A stretch of 64,000 nucleotides of DNA from DATAZK01 sp963731205 (GTDB taxonomy: Bacteria; Actinomycetota; Actinomycetes; Frankiales; Frankiaceae): the NCBI GenBank assembly GCA_963731205.1, contig CAVSUJ010000002.1:930001-994000 (forward strand), read 5' to 3'. Positions 1 through 11,990 of the stretch are shown here, one piece after another (within the stretch, counting starts at the first letter, position 1; each line of letters begins with the position of its first letter). Under the pieces are notes generated by a model. That model was not told the origin of the DNA. It worked only from the letters and a program-made list of their open reading frames with translations, and did no database searches. A program made the position numbers and the translations under genes.

Positions 1-31
1 CATCGCGGGACGACTGCGAAAGGAGCCCGGC

Positions 32-301
32 GTGCCCGAGTCCCGGCGTCGCAAGAAAAAGGATGCCCGACCCGCGGCGCCGATCCGTCATGCCGCGCCC
101 ACCAGCCGCAAGGCTGCGCACTCCCCGCCCTGGTTCGGCGGCCTGCTGGCCGGGCTCTTCATCCTCGGCATCGCCTGGCTGCTGACCTACTACTTCTCCA
201 ACGGCGGGGTGCTCGGCATGCAGCATCTCGGGGGGTGGAACCTCGCGGTCGGCTTCGGCTTCATCGTGGGCGGGCTGGGGATGGCCACCCAGTGGAAATA
301 G
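32..301 (+). CDS. crgA: Cell division protein CrgA
   Basis: Small actinobacterial membrane protein of the divisome that binds FtsZ-ring and peptidoglycan-synthesis proteins. The 89-residue product has a basic N-terminus (residues 1-30, rich in Arg and Lys) and two membrane segments (about 37-54 and 67-83) joined by a short outside loop with the family-typical stretch SNGGVLGMQHLGGWN. Length fits the family (about 80-95). The GTG start at 32 follows AAAGGAG at 20-26 with good spacing. It lies leftmost in the window and converges on the thiolase gene. Assignment rests on protein pattern and on its usual place near the gyrA/tRNA/ppiA region. Confidence 0.93.
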   Translation: MPESRRRKKKDARPAAPIRHAAPTSRKAAHSPPWFGGLLAGLFILGIAWLLTYYFSNGGVLGMQHLGGWNLAVGFGFIVGGLGMATQWK

Positions 302-368
302 CCGCGGCGGCCGAGCTGGGGACGGATGGCACCCGTGAAACTCCACCGGTGTCATTCATCCCCAGCAG

Positions 369-387
369 TTATCCACAGTGTGGACAA
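369..387. promoter_or_regulatory. Back-to-back pair of DnaA boxes
   Basis: TTATCCACA (369-377) and, in opposite orientation, TGTGGACAA (379-387, i.e. TTGTCCACA on the other strand) are separated by one base. Both are perfect DnaA boxes. They lie in the convergent gap between crgA and the thiolase gene, about 15.5 kb from oriC, so they are not promoter elements of either gene. A DnaA titration or accessory site is an inference. Confidence 0.6.
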
Positions 388-415
388 CTTCTCCGCGACT
401 GCTTTTAGCTGCGCA

Positions 416-1582
416 TCAGAGCAGCTCGAAGATGGTGGCGTTGGCCAGGCCGCCGCCCTCGCACATCGTCTGCAGCCCGTAACGGATGCCGTTGTCGGCC
501 ATGTGGTGCACGAGCCGGGTCGCCAGCTGCGCGCCCGATCCACCGAGCGGGTGGCCGAGGGCGATAGCGCCGCCGAGCGGATTGAGCGCCTTGATGTCGG
601 CGCCGGTCTCGGCCAGCCAGGCAAGGGGGACCGGCGCGAAGGCCTCGTTGACCTCGAAGGCACCGATCTGATCGAGCGTGAGTCCCGAGCGCTGGAGCGC
701 CTTGGCGGTCGCGGGGATCGGACCGGTCAGCATCATGACCGGGTCATCGCCGGCCACCACGGCCGTGTGCACCCGCACCAGGGGCTTGAGCCCGAGCTCG
801 CGGGCCTTCTCCGAGGTGGTGACCAGCAGAGCCGCCGCGCCGTCGGAGATCTGTGAGGCGTTGCCGGCGGTGATCACACCCTCCGGATCGAACGCCGGCT
901 TGAGCTTGGCCAATGATTCGACCGAGCTGCCGGGCCGTACGCCCTGGTCGGTGTCGAAGGTGGAAACGCTGCCGTCCTCGGCGGTCACCGGCACTGCAGT
1001 GATCTGCCCGGCGAAGTGGCCGCCGTTGATGGCCTCGATCGCCTTCTCGTGCGAGCTCGCACTGAACTCGTCCAGTTGGGTACGCGAGAGGCCCCACTTC
1101 TTGGCGATCATCTCGGCGCCGACGCCCTGGTTGAAGAGCACGTTGTCGTAGCGGGCCAGCGTCTTCGGTCCGAACGGGATTCCCGGGCCGTGCGCGGTGT
1201 TGGAGCCCATCGGCACCCGGGTCATCGACTCGACGCCGCCGGCGACCGCGATGTCGTACTGACCGGAGATGACTCCGGCGGCAGCGAAGTGGATGGCCTG
1301 CTGGCTCGAGCCGCACTGGCGATCCACGGTCGTGGCAGGCACCGACTCCGGCCAGCCCGCGCCGAGCACTGCGCTGCGGCCGATGTTGAGGGCCTGCTCC
1401 CCGGCCTGATTCACGCAACCCCAGATGACGTCGTCGATGAGCACCGGATCGATGCCGCTGCGCTGCGCCAGGGCTTCGAGAACGTGCCCGGAAAGGTCCG
1501 CCGGATGCCAGCCGGCCAGCGCGCCGCCTCGCTTGCCGATCGGGGTGCGTACTGCCAGAGCGATGACCGCGTCACGTGCCAT
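416..1582 (-). CDS. Thiolase (acetyl-CoA C-acyltransferase)
   Basis: Thiolase-superfamily enzyme that cleaves or forms 3-ketoacyl-CoA with CoA (beta-oxidation or acetoacetyl-CoA synthesis). The nucleophilic cysteine is Cys90 in DRQCGSSQQAIHF, followed by NEAF at 312-315, the GHPLGGSGA His-box (His344) and the C-terminal CEGGGLANA with the proton-donor Cys374. At 388 residues it is the normal length for a degradative thiolase. ATG at 1582 is preceded on the minus strand by AGGAGG at good spacing. It is a single gene without an adjacent hydroxyacyl-CoA dehydrogenase, so chain-length specificity cannot be told. Confidence 0.93.
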   Translation of the reverse strand: MARDAVIALAVRTPIGKRGGALAGWHPADLSGHVLEALAQRSGIDPVLIDDVIWGCVNQAGEQALNIGRSAVLGAGWPESVPATTVDRQCGSSQQAIHFAAAGVISGQYDIAVAGGVESMTRVPMGSNTAHGPGIPFGPKTLARYDNVLFNQGVGAEMIAKKWGLSRTQLDEFSASSHEKAIEAINGGHFAGQITAVPVTAEDGSVSTFDTDQGVRPGSSVESLAKLKPAFDPEGVITAGNASQISDGAAALLVTTSEKARELGLKPLVRVHTAVVAGDDPVMMLTGPIPATAKALQRSGLTLDQIGAFEVNEAFAPVPLAWLAETGADIKALNPLGGAIALGHPLGGSGAQLATRLVHHMADNGIRYGLQTMCEGGGLANATIFELL

Positions 1583-1699
1583 GGTGTGTTGCCTCCTGTG
1601 AGAGCTGAGCTGCCGGTCGAGTCACATCGCCGGCGTCCACGACGTACAACCATCCCCGTACGGCGCCGGATTCCAACGGTCCCGGCTAGCGTGACGCAG

Positions 1700-2107
1700 G
1701 TGACCTTCGGCCCGCCGCGAGCACGGGCGCTGAGCCTGCTGGCGGGGGCGCTCGCCAGCGTCGCCGCCGCCTTTTTCATCCCGGAATTCGGCGCTCTCGC
1801 CGCGGTGCTCGCGTTCATCGGGGCTCGGGACCTGTGGTTTCGCCGGACGCTGATACTGGATGAAGCGGGCTTTGACTATGTCGCCGGTTTCCATCGCGCA
1901 TACGCGACCTGGGTGAGCGTGGTCGACATTCGGGTGCGGGAGGAACGCCACTGGCTCGCGTTCGGGAGAATGCTGGAGATCGATCTCTCGGACGAGACGC
2001 TGATCGTCCTGTCGGCGCTGCAACTGGGCGCTGATGCGGACGAGGTGGCCACCGTCGTCGAAGCCCGTTGGCAGGACGCGCTCAGGAGGTCAGGGAAGAG
2101 GTCCTGA
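1700..2107 (+). CDS. PH-domain (bPH-like) small membrane protein
   Basis: Protein of about 135 residues with a hydrophobic hairpin of two membrane segments (about 9-40) followed by a cytoplasmic domain with the alternating pattern and the W-x-S-V-V-D-I-R-V-R strand typical of bacterial PH-like domains. Function unknown. No Shine-Dalgarno is visible. A -10 element TAGCGT at 1687-1692 ends 7 bases before the GTG at 1700, so a leaderless start at 1700 is proposed; GTG at 1691 in the same frame is the alternative. The 3' end overlaps the convergent rhomboid gene by 26 bases. Confidence 0.7.
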   Translation: MTFGPPRARALSLLAGALASVAAAFFIPEFGALAAVLAFIGARDLWFRRTLILDEAGFDYVAGFHRAYATWVSVVDIRVREERHWLAFGRMLEIDLSDETLIVLSALQLGADADEVATVVEARWQDALRRSGKRS

Positions 2108-2972
2108 TCAGCGTCGCCACCACCAGGATCGCCGCGACGACGACCACCCCACCGAGCTGGATCTGCCATCGGCGCGGCGGGCTGAATGCGAATACCGCCC
2201 CGACGATCGCCCCGGTGATCAGTCCTCCGAGATGCCCCCACAGGCTGATGCCGGGAAAGGTCACCGAGATGATCAGGTTCAGCACGATGGTGCCGGTGAT
2301 CGCCGACGTGTCAGCCCTGACCCTCCTTGCGAGCACCCAGTACCCCGCGAACAGCCCGAAGATCGCGCCGGAAGCACCGAGGCTGGAGTAGCCCGGGTCC
2401 TTCACCAGGTAGACCAGCACACCGCCGCCGATGGCCGACAGCAGGTAGAGCGCGATGTATCGCACCCGCCCGAGCATCGCCTCGAGTGCCGGACCGACCA
2501 GCATCAGCACCAGCATGTTGACGGCGATGTGCCAGATCGCGACGTGCAGGAAGGCGCCGGTGAGCAGCCGGTAGTACTCGTGGCGTGCGGCGATGTCGAG
2601 GTTGTAGTCGACGTAATCGAGCGTGAACTGGTTCGGTGCCGTGTTCTGCGAGAGCGGGAACCCCTGACCGATGAACGCCAGGATGTTGATCGCGAAAAGG
2701 ATCCACGTGACGTAGGGACGGCCCCCCGTCTGCCGCCCACCGAACGCCGTCCGCAGCGGGCGTTGCTGCCGCTGGCCGTCAGCGACATCGTCCGGGCACT
2801 GAAAGCCCACCGCCGCAGGACGCATGCATTCGGCGCAGATCGGCCGCTCGCAGCGCACACAGCTGACGTACGTGGGGCGATCGGGGTGCCGATAGCAGGC
2901 CCGCGGCGCGGGATTCGCCGCTTGACCCGACGCCCCTGGGGAGCCACCTGGCGGCGGCCCGGACGTGGACAT
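2082..2972 (-). CDS. Rhomboid family intramembrane serine protease
   Basis: Integral membrane protease of the GlpG type. Residues 24-58 form a Cys/His zinc-finger-like N-terminal module (C-x2-C pairs in CVRC and CAEC). The membrane core runs from about 88 to 265, with HIAVN in the second helix (His148, Asn152), the catalytic serine in GASGA (Ser201) and the catalytic histidine in WGHLGG (His247). 296 residues is usual for actinobacterial rhomboids with the N-terminal finger. It follows ppiA after 8 bases and is probably cotranscribed with it. Substrates cannot be inferred. Confidence 0.94.
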   Translation of the reverse strand: MSTSGPPPGGSPGASGQAANPAPRACYRHPDRPTYVSCVRCERPICAECMRPAAVGFQCPDDVADGQRQQRPLRTAFGGRQTGGRPYVTWILFAINILAFIGQGFPLSQNTAPNQFTLDYVDYNLDIAARHEYYRLLTGAFLHVAIWHIAVNMLVLMLVGPALEAMLGRVRYIALYLLSAIGGGVLVYLVKDPGYSSLGASGAIFGLFAGYWVLARRVRADTSAITGTIVLNLIISVTFPGISLWGHLGGLITGAIVGAVFAFSPPRRWQIQLGGVVVVAAILVVATLIRTSSLTS

Positions 2973-2980
2973 CGCGTGTC

Positions 2981-3508
2981 TCAGGCAGGCGTGCGTTCGA
3001 TGGCGATGCTGTTGATGACGACGTCCTCGTGCGGGCGATCCGAACGGTCGGTCGGGGTGCCGGCAATCGCGTCGACGATGTCCTGACCGGAGACGACCTC
3101 ACCGAAGATGGTGTGGCGACGGTTCAGGTGAGGGGTCTGGCCGACGGTGATGAAGAACTGCGAACCGTTGGTGCCGGGGCCGGCATTGGCCATGGCCAGC
3201 AGGTAGGGCCGGTCGAAGGACAGCTCCGGGTGGAACTCGTCCTTGAACTCATATCCCGGGCCGCCGCGGCCGCTTCCCAACGGGTCGCCGCCCTGGATCA
3301 TGAAGCCCGGGATGACACGGTGAAAGATCGTCCCCGCATAGAGCGGACGGCCCTCGACCTTCTGCCGGGTCTGCGGGTCGGTCCAGGCCTGACTGCCATC
3401 GGCGAGACCGACGAAGTTGGCCACGGTTTTCGGAGCGTGGTTGGGGAACAAATGGATACGGATGTCGCCCTTGCTCGTCTGCAGCGTTGCGTAGAGCTCT
3501 TCGGCCAT
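2981..3508 (-). CDS. ppiA: Peptidyl-prolyl cis-trans isomerase, cyclophilin type
   Basis: Cytoplasmic cyclophilin that catalyses proline isomerisation. The 175-residue protein is a single cyclophilin domain: FHRVIPGFMIQGGDP (catalytic Arg, Phe and Met), GTNGSQFFIT, and the C-terminal HTIFGEVVSGQDIVD. No signal peptide. ATG at 3508 is the first start after the leader. This gene is a conserved member of the gyrA-tRNA-ppiA neighbourhood of actinobacteria. Confidence 0.95.
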   Translation of the reverse strand: MAEELYATLQTSKGDIRIHLFPNHAPKTVANFVGLADGSQAWTDPQTRQKVEGRPLYAGTIFHRVIPGFMIQGGDPLGSGRGGPGYEFKDEFHPELSFDRPYLLAMANAGPGTNGSQFFITVGQTPHLNRRHTIFGEVVSGQDIVDAIAGTPTDRSDRPHEDVVINSIAIERTPA

Positions 3509-3523
3509 CAGGATTCCTCGTCA

Positions 3524-3597
3524 GCACGTAGGTCGGCAGCGTGGGCGGCGGTCCGCCACAGTCGGAGGATTTCCGACGCGGGCAAGAGCCTACGTGC
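3524..3597. repeat. Nested inverted repeats upstream of ppiA
   Basis: A perfect 9-base inverted repeat, GCACGTAGG (3524-3532) with CCTACGTGC (3589-3597), encloses a smaller hairpin GTCGGA (3561-3566)/TCCGAC (3572-3577). The element lies in the divergent gap between ppiA and the next rightward gene, in the likely ppiA leader. No role known. Confidence 0.4.
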
Positions 3598-3722
3598 AGG
3601 CCCGGTACGTTCCACGGGAGTGGGCTGTGGGGCTGCTGACACCCGCGCACCGGTTTCCTTACCGGCTGTGGGTGGGATGACCAATGAATAGCCGAGCACG
3701 CTGCGACAGAGGGGCAAGAGCT

Positions 3723-4292
3723 GTGAACGACCAGGTAGAGGCCACTGGCAAGCAACTTGCCGAGGTCGCCGAAAGCGCCGTCGCCCAAGCCCGTGAGCAG
3801 GCTGAGCAGGTCCGCGCCAACCTCGCGGCGTCCGAGAAGCTCGCCGATGCGCGTAAGCGAGCCACCAAAGCGGCGAAGAAGGCCCAGAAAGTAGCGGCCG
3901 AGCGCGGCGCCGAATTCGGTGCCGAGGCGACCAACCGCGGGAAGGCTGCGGCCAGGAAGGGTGCCAAGAAGGGCGAGCAGGCGCTCGAGCGGGCCATAGA
4001 TGTCACCCGCGAGCGCGGCAGTGACGCCCTGCTCTCGGCGCTGGCGACCGATCCGGGCAAGCGTCTGGCCGGTACTCCCGCCGGTTCGGCCTTGAAGTCC
4101 AAGCTGACGGCCCGCAAGCGGCGTCGCAAGAAGCTGCTCCTGCTGGCGATCGCCAATGCTGGAGGCTTGGTGGCCTACAAGCAGCTGCGAAGCCGACGCA
4201 CCGTGACCGCGCCGGCGGCTGCTCCGGCCCCGCTGCCCACGGAAACGGCGACGCCGGCTGCCGACCCTTCGCCGTCGGCGGAGGCGAAGTAG
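3723..4292 (+). CDS. Ala/Lys-rich protein with coiled coil and C-terminal membrane segment
   Basis: Not assigned to a named family. The 189-residue product starts with a long charged helical region (about 5-110) full of Ala, Lys, Arg and Glu, resembling histone-H1-like or apolipoprotein-like repeats, then a very basic patch (RKRRRKK), a hydrophobic segment LLLLAIANAGGLVAYK, and an Ala/Pro/Thr-rich tail. GTG at 3723 is chosen because AGAGGGG at 3708-3714 gives ideal spacing; an upstream ATG at 3684 lacks a ribosome site. The hydrophobic/basic stretch resembles the DLW-39 type of small protein encoded nearby. Membrane attachment is an inference. Confidence 0.6.
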   Translation: MNDQVEATGKQLAEVAESAVAQAREQAEQVRANLAASEKLADARKRATKAAKKAQKVAAERGAEFGAEATNRGKAAARKGAKKGEQALERAIDVTRERGSDALLSALATDPGKRLAGTPAGSALKSKLTARKRRRKKLLLLAIANAGGLVAYKQLRSRRTVTAPAAAPAPLPTETATPAADPSPSAEAK

Positions 4293-4315
4293 CCCAGCCG
4301 GACCTCACCATTCTG

Positions 4316-4388
4316 TGGAGCCGAGGGGAATCGAACCCCTGACTTCCTGCTTGCAAAGCAGGCGCTCTGCCAACTGAGCTACGGCCCC
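4316..4388 (-). tRNA. tRNA-Ala (anticodon TGC)
   Basis: The minus strand reads GGGGCCGTAGCTC, a D arm, the anticodon stem CCTGC/GCAGG around loop TTTGCAA, a T arm with GGTTCGATTCC, and the acceptor CGGCTCC with discriminator A. The 73 bases fold as a full cloverleaf; anticodon TGC gives alanine. CCA is not encoded. Confidence 0.97.
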
Positions 4389-4407
4389 GCTAACTGCAAC
4401 TGCCTGG

Positions 4408-4521
4408 CTAGCGGAGATCGATGGGACGGGTGGCCTTGTGCCACACGTCTTCATCATTGCGCCGTCCGCGTAGCCGCAGCGCCACCGCGGCAGCGGCCGC
4501 CAGCACGAGCAGCTTGCGCAT
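4408..4521 (-). CDS. DLW-39 family small protein
   Basis: A 37-residue product, too short for usual ORF cut-offs. It begins MRKLLVLAAAAAVALRLRGR, a membrane-like segment followed by Arg residues, and continues with NDEDVWHKATRP, which matches the acidic D-L-W-T-E-A-T signature that gives this actinobacterial family its name (here V replaces L). ATG at 4521 is preceded by GGGAG at about 8 bases. It sits directly upstream of the tRNA-Ala gene on the same strand, the usual place for this family. Function is unknown. Confidence 0.8.
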   Translation of the reverse strand: MRKLLVLAAAAAVALRLRGRRNDEDVWHKATRPIDLR

Positions 4522-4595
4522 GACGTGGCTCCCGGATCAGGCGATTTTCGTGACGGCTGGGCTTTGGCAATATATCTCAGCTCTGACCTGCATGT

Positions 4596-5105
4596 TCATC
4601 GCGTTACGGTCGTCGATCGAGGGCGCTCCGGGAAGAGCTCGATCCCCCGCTCTGCTGCCTGAGCAACCAGCACCCGGGTGATCAAGCCGGAAAGGCGCTG
4701 GCGCTCGGGCGCCTTCAGGCACTCCAGCATCGAGCTGACCTCCTCATCGAAGCGGGCGGCCACCGACCCGGCAAGGCGCCGGCCCTCTGCGGTGAGTGAG
4801 ACGTGCACCGCCCGACGATCGGACGCTGACGGGGTGCGCTCCACGAGGCCCCGGCGCTCGGCGCGGTCGATCAATCCGGTCACGCTGGACTTGTCGAGCG
4901 ACAGGAGCCTGGCGAGCTCGTTCATGCTCGGCGTGCGGTCTCGGAGCACGCCGAGGAGCCGGGTCTGGACCACCGACAACTCGTGCGCCGACGCCAACCG
5001 CTCGAGGGTGCCGTAGATCAGGAATGAGAGCTGGGCCAGCCCGTCGACCGTCCCGAGATCTCGAGCCGCCGCCGGCCCGGACGATCGGGCTGATCCCTGA
5101 GCCAT
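4596..5105 (-). CDS. MarR family transcriptional regulator
   Basis: 169-residue winged-helix regulator. The DNA-binding core is visible as MNELARLLSLDKSSVTGLIDRAERRGLVERTPSASDRRAVHVSLT, with the wing motif SDRRAV, typical of MarR/OhrR proteins. Start ATG 5105 is preferred over ATG 5138 because a -strand GGG lies 8-9 bases upstream and because starting at 5138 would place the operator at 5125-5145 inside the gene. It is divergent to an oxidoreductase gene, and two palindromes lie between them, so mutual control by a small ligand or oxidant is likely. The ligand is not predictable. Confidence 0.88.
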   Translation of the reverse strand: MAQGSARSSGPAAARDLGTVDGLAQLSFLIYGTLERLASAHELSVVQTRLLGVLRDRTPSMNELARLLSLDKSSVTGLIDRAERRGLVERTPSASDRRAVHVSLTAEGRRLAGSVAARFDEEVSSMLECLKAPERQRLSGLITRVLVAQAAERGIELFPERPRSTTVTR

Positions 5106-5124
5106 ACCGGAGACCCTACTTGAT

Positions 5125-5167
5125 TTAGTACGTGACACGAACTAGATTCGTTTGTGGCACCAACTAA
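5125..5167. promoter_or_regulatory. Two MarR-type operators 22 bp apart
   Basis: Two related 10-1-10 inverted repeats lie in the divergent promoter region. Site 1 is 5125-5145, half-sites TTAGTACGTG and CACGAACTAG. Site 2 is 5147-5167, half-sites TTCGTTTGTG and CACCAACTAA. The shared half-site is roughly TTAGTTsGTG. Centres at 5135 and 5157 are 22 bp apart, two helical turns, so two dimers would bind one DNA face. Site 2 overlaps a possible -10 (TAAACT, 5165-5170) of the rightward gene. Binding by the adjacent MarR protein is inferred. Confidence 0.7.
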
Positions 5168-5192
5168 ACTGGCACTCGAGGAGGACCTCTGC

Positions 5193-6161
5193 ATGGACAC
5201 GATGAACGCCGCGGTGGTGGCGTCGTTCGGAAGACCTCCTAGTTATCAGCGATGTGATGTCCCGCAGCCGAACTCTGATGACGAGGTGCTTGTTGATGTC
5301 CTCGCCGTGGGTCTGCACCCTCGCACCCGCTCGGGCGCTGCCGGCGCGCACTACACGAGTACGGGCACCCTGCCGATGGTTCCCGGCATCGACGGCGTCG
5401 GCCGGCGGCCCGATGGGAAGCTGATCTACTTCGTCTCCGGCGACGACGCGACCGGCACCATGGCCGACAAGGCCGTCGCTGACCTACGCCGCTCGATCGA
5501 ACTCCCCGAGGGTGCGGATGTGGCCGGGGTGGCGGCCGCGCTGAATCCCGCGATGTCGTCCTGGGTGGCGCTGCGCCGCCGCGTCCCGCTCCAGCCGGGC
5601 CAGGCCGTCCTCGTCCTGGGCGCCACCGGTAGCGCGGGCACCATGGCGGTGCAGATTGCCAAGCATCTCGGCGCCGGTCACGTCGTCGCGGCGGGACGCG
5701 ACGCGACGCGGCTGCACGCGCTGCCCGGGCTCGGTGCCGACGACCTCGTCCGGCTCACTGACGACGACACCGAGACGTCCGGCGCGCTGGGGGCTGCGGC
5801 CGCCGAGGTCGACATCGTCCTCGACTACCTGTGGGGAAAGCCGGCGGAGCGCGCCATCACGGCACTGCTGCAGCAACGCGCTGACCGGAGCCGACCGCTG
5901 GACTGGATTCAGATCGGCTCGGTCGCCGGCCCGACCATCGAGCTCCCCTCAGTGGCTCTGCGCTCGGCCAATTTCCGGGTGCAGGGCAATGGCCAGGGTG
6001 CCGTCTCCACCCGCGCCTACCTCGCTGAACTCCCCTCGCTCGTCACCGAAATCGACGCCGGCACGATCGGTGTCACGCCGCGAACTGAACCCCTCGCCGA
6101 CGTCGAGGCGTTGTGGACCCAGCCCGAAATAGCAGGAGAACGCCTGGTCCTGATCCCCTAG
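5193..6161 (+). CDS. MDR-superfamily quinone oxidoreductase/alcohol dehydrogenase-like protein
   Basis: 322-residue medium-chain dehydrogenase/reductase. The N-terminal GroES-like domain occupies about residues 1-110; the cofactor domain shows the NADPH-binding motif VLVLGATGSAGTMAVQIAKHLGA (about 133-155). Neither the catalytic nor the structural zinc ligands of classical alcohol dehydrogenases are seen, so a zinc-free quinone-oxidoreductase type is likely. ATG 5193 follows GAGGAGG (5178-5184) at 8 bases. Divergent from the MarR gene, which probably controls it. Substrate unknown. Confidence 0.85.
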   Translation: MDTMNAAVVASFGRPPSYQRCDVPQPNSDDEVLVDVLAVGLHPRTRSGAAGAHYTSTGTLPMVPGIDGVGRRPDGKLIYFVSGDDATGTMADKAVADLRRSIELPEGADVAGVAAALNPAMSSWVALRRRVPLQPGQAVLVLGATGSAGTMAVQIAKHLGAGHVVAAGRDATRLHALPGLGADDLVRLTDDDTETSGALGAAAAEVDIVLDYLWGKPAERAITALLQQRADRSRPLDWIQIGSVAGPTIELPSVALRSANFRVQGNGQGAVSTRAYLAELPSLVTEIDAGTIGVTPRTEPLADVEALWTQPEIAGERLVLIP

Positions 6162-6169
6162 CAAGCAAT

Positions 6170-6243
6170 GCTGCGAAGCAGCAAGCGAACGCGGGGGCCC
6201 GATACGAGCGATGCGGCGCAGCCGCGAGCGAACGCGGGGGTCC
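6170..6243 (+). repeat. Duplicated hairpin-plus-tail repeat
   Basis: Two copies of one unit. Copy 1: stem GCTGC-GAA-GCAGC (6170-6182) followed by AGCGAACGCGGGGGCCC (6184-6200). Copy 2: stem GCGGC-GCA-GCCGC (6213-6225) followed by AGCGAACGCGGGGGTCC (6227-6243). The stem base pairs differ between copies by a compensating change (T-A to G-C), which argues for a structured RNA or DNA element. It lies between the oxidoreductase gene and tRNA-Ile. Confidence 0.6.
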
Positions 6244-6261
6244 GGGGGCTCGGGCCCCCGG
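6242..6261. terminator. GC-rich hairpin, probable terminator
   Basis: CCGGGGGC (6242-6249), loop TCGG, GCCCCCGG (6254-6261): a perfect 8-bp stem. It closes the repeat region downstream of the oxidoreductase gene and, read leftward, lies just past the tRNA-Ile gene. No T tract follows, as is common in actinobacteria. Confidence 0.6.
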
Positions 6262-6322
6262 GTAGACATTGCGGGCACCGGGCGAAGCTGCCACAAGCAG
6301 CGAGCATGCGAAGGCTGCCCCG

Positions 6323-6396
6323 TGGACCTAGGTGGACTTGAACCACCGGCCTCTTCCTTATCAGGGAAGCGCTCTAACCGGCTGAGCTATAGGTCC
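6323..6396 (-). tRNA. tRNA-Ile (anticodon GAT)
   Basis: Minus strand: acceptor GGACCTA, D arm GCTCAGCCGGTTAGAGC, anticodon stem CTTCC/GGAAG around CTGATAA, T arm GGTGGTTCAAGTCCACC, acceptor TAGGTCC plus discriminator A. 74 bases, full cloverleaf. It is placed downstream of gyrA and the DUF3566 gene, as in most actinobacteria. Confidence 0.97.
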
Positions 6397-6455
6397 TGGC
6401 TGGCGAAGCGAGTCTACCCGTACCGGGTAGCGCCGCTGGCCGGGTTTGCGGCCGG

Positions 6456-7174
6456 CTATCTCTCGACGAGCGTGACCTCGACCCCGCCCACGAAGTCCGA
6501 GCACAGGTTGTACAGCAGCGCCCCGATCGTGGACAGCAGGGTGAACGCGATGACGTTGGCCGCGCCGACGACGACGGTGATCAGCATGACCCGGCTGAAG
6601 GTCAGCCAGTGATTGATCCCGGCGTTGCTCTTGTCGGTGAGGGTGTTGGCCGCATTCGCGATGGACTTGAACACGCCGGAGGTGTCGAGCACGGCCCAGA
6701 GCGCCGCCACCGCGACCAGCAACACGATGAACATGCAGAGTGCGAAGGTCAGCGAGATACGCATCACGGACAGCGGACCGAGATGCGAAATCTTCAGCCG
6801 CGCCCGGCGGGCCATCGAACTGCGCGCCGACGTGCTCGGCGGCGCCACTGTGGCCGCCTGAGGGGGCGGCGGGGCGCTGGGGGTGTAGACGCCGCTGCCC
6901 GTGACACCAGAAGTGCCCGGGTTGTAAGCAGGGACTGCGGCGTAAGCGCTGGTGGGTGCGGCATCGACGGGCGAGGTCTCGGGCTCCTCGGCGTCGGACC
7001 AGGCAGATGACCGCTCAGCGGGGTCGGTCTTCGTCAGCGGCACGCTTCGCTCGGTGGTGTCACCGACGGCGAAGACGTGGGGTTTTGTCTCATCGTCGGC
7101 GGACCGGGAGGCAACGCTCTTCGCGCCCGCTCCCTCGCGTCGGCTTGCCGACGACGCCGCAGCGTCGCTCGAAC

Positions 7175-7178
<4 letters not shown>
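6456..7178 (-). CDS. DUF3566 domain membrane protein
   Basis: 240 residues: a disordered Ser/Ala/Pro-rich N-terminus (1-125) and a C-terminal DUF3566 domain (about 126-240) with two membrane segments around LTFALCMFIVLLVAVAALW and MLITVVVGAANVIAFTLLST. It starts with GTG at 7178, and its GTGA overlaps the gyrA stop codon, so translation is coupled to gyrA. The gyrA-DUF3566-tRNA-Ile order is conserved in actinobacteria. Molecular function is not established. Confidence 0.92.
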
Positions 7179-9688
<2,510 letters not shown>

Positions 9689-9746
9689 GGGGTCGGCCTC
9701 TTTCTGTCGGAGCTAGCCGGCTGGCCTGGTTGGGCGAGCCGAGGGG

Positions 9747-11720
<1,974 letters not shown>

Positions 11721-11990
11721 GCAGCAGACTTCCCGTCAGTCTCATCGAACTCAAAGGCTGCCCGAAGACGCGAGCCCCACTTGACCCCAAGTCGGGCTTC
11801 CCGGGCAACAACCAGTTTACTTCCCGATGACGTGCGCGGATCGCCGCCACGCGGCCTATTTCGTACGTAGGCCGAGAAACCCCCTAGATCCGATCCCCCC
11901 TACGTGGAAGCAGGGCTGCTGGGATCTGATCGCCTTTCAGCGACATCGGATCAGACCGTCGGCGAACGGCGCACGTGGGATCAGCCGGGG
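11721..11990. promoter_or_regulatory. gyrB upstream region
   Basis: Gene-free stretch between the DUF721 gene and gyrB. It contains GCCCGA (11760-11765)/TCGGGC (11792-11797) enclosing a small ACTTG-ACCC-CAAGT hairpin, and a possible leftward -10 TAAACT (minus strand, near 11817-11822) without a clear -35. Supercoiling-sensitive control of gyrB is usual in bacteria, but nothing here proves it. Confidence 0.35.
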
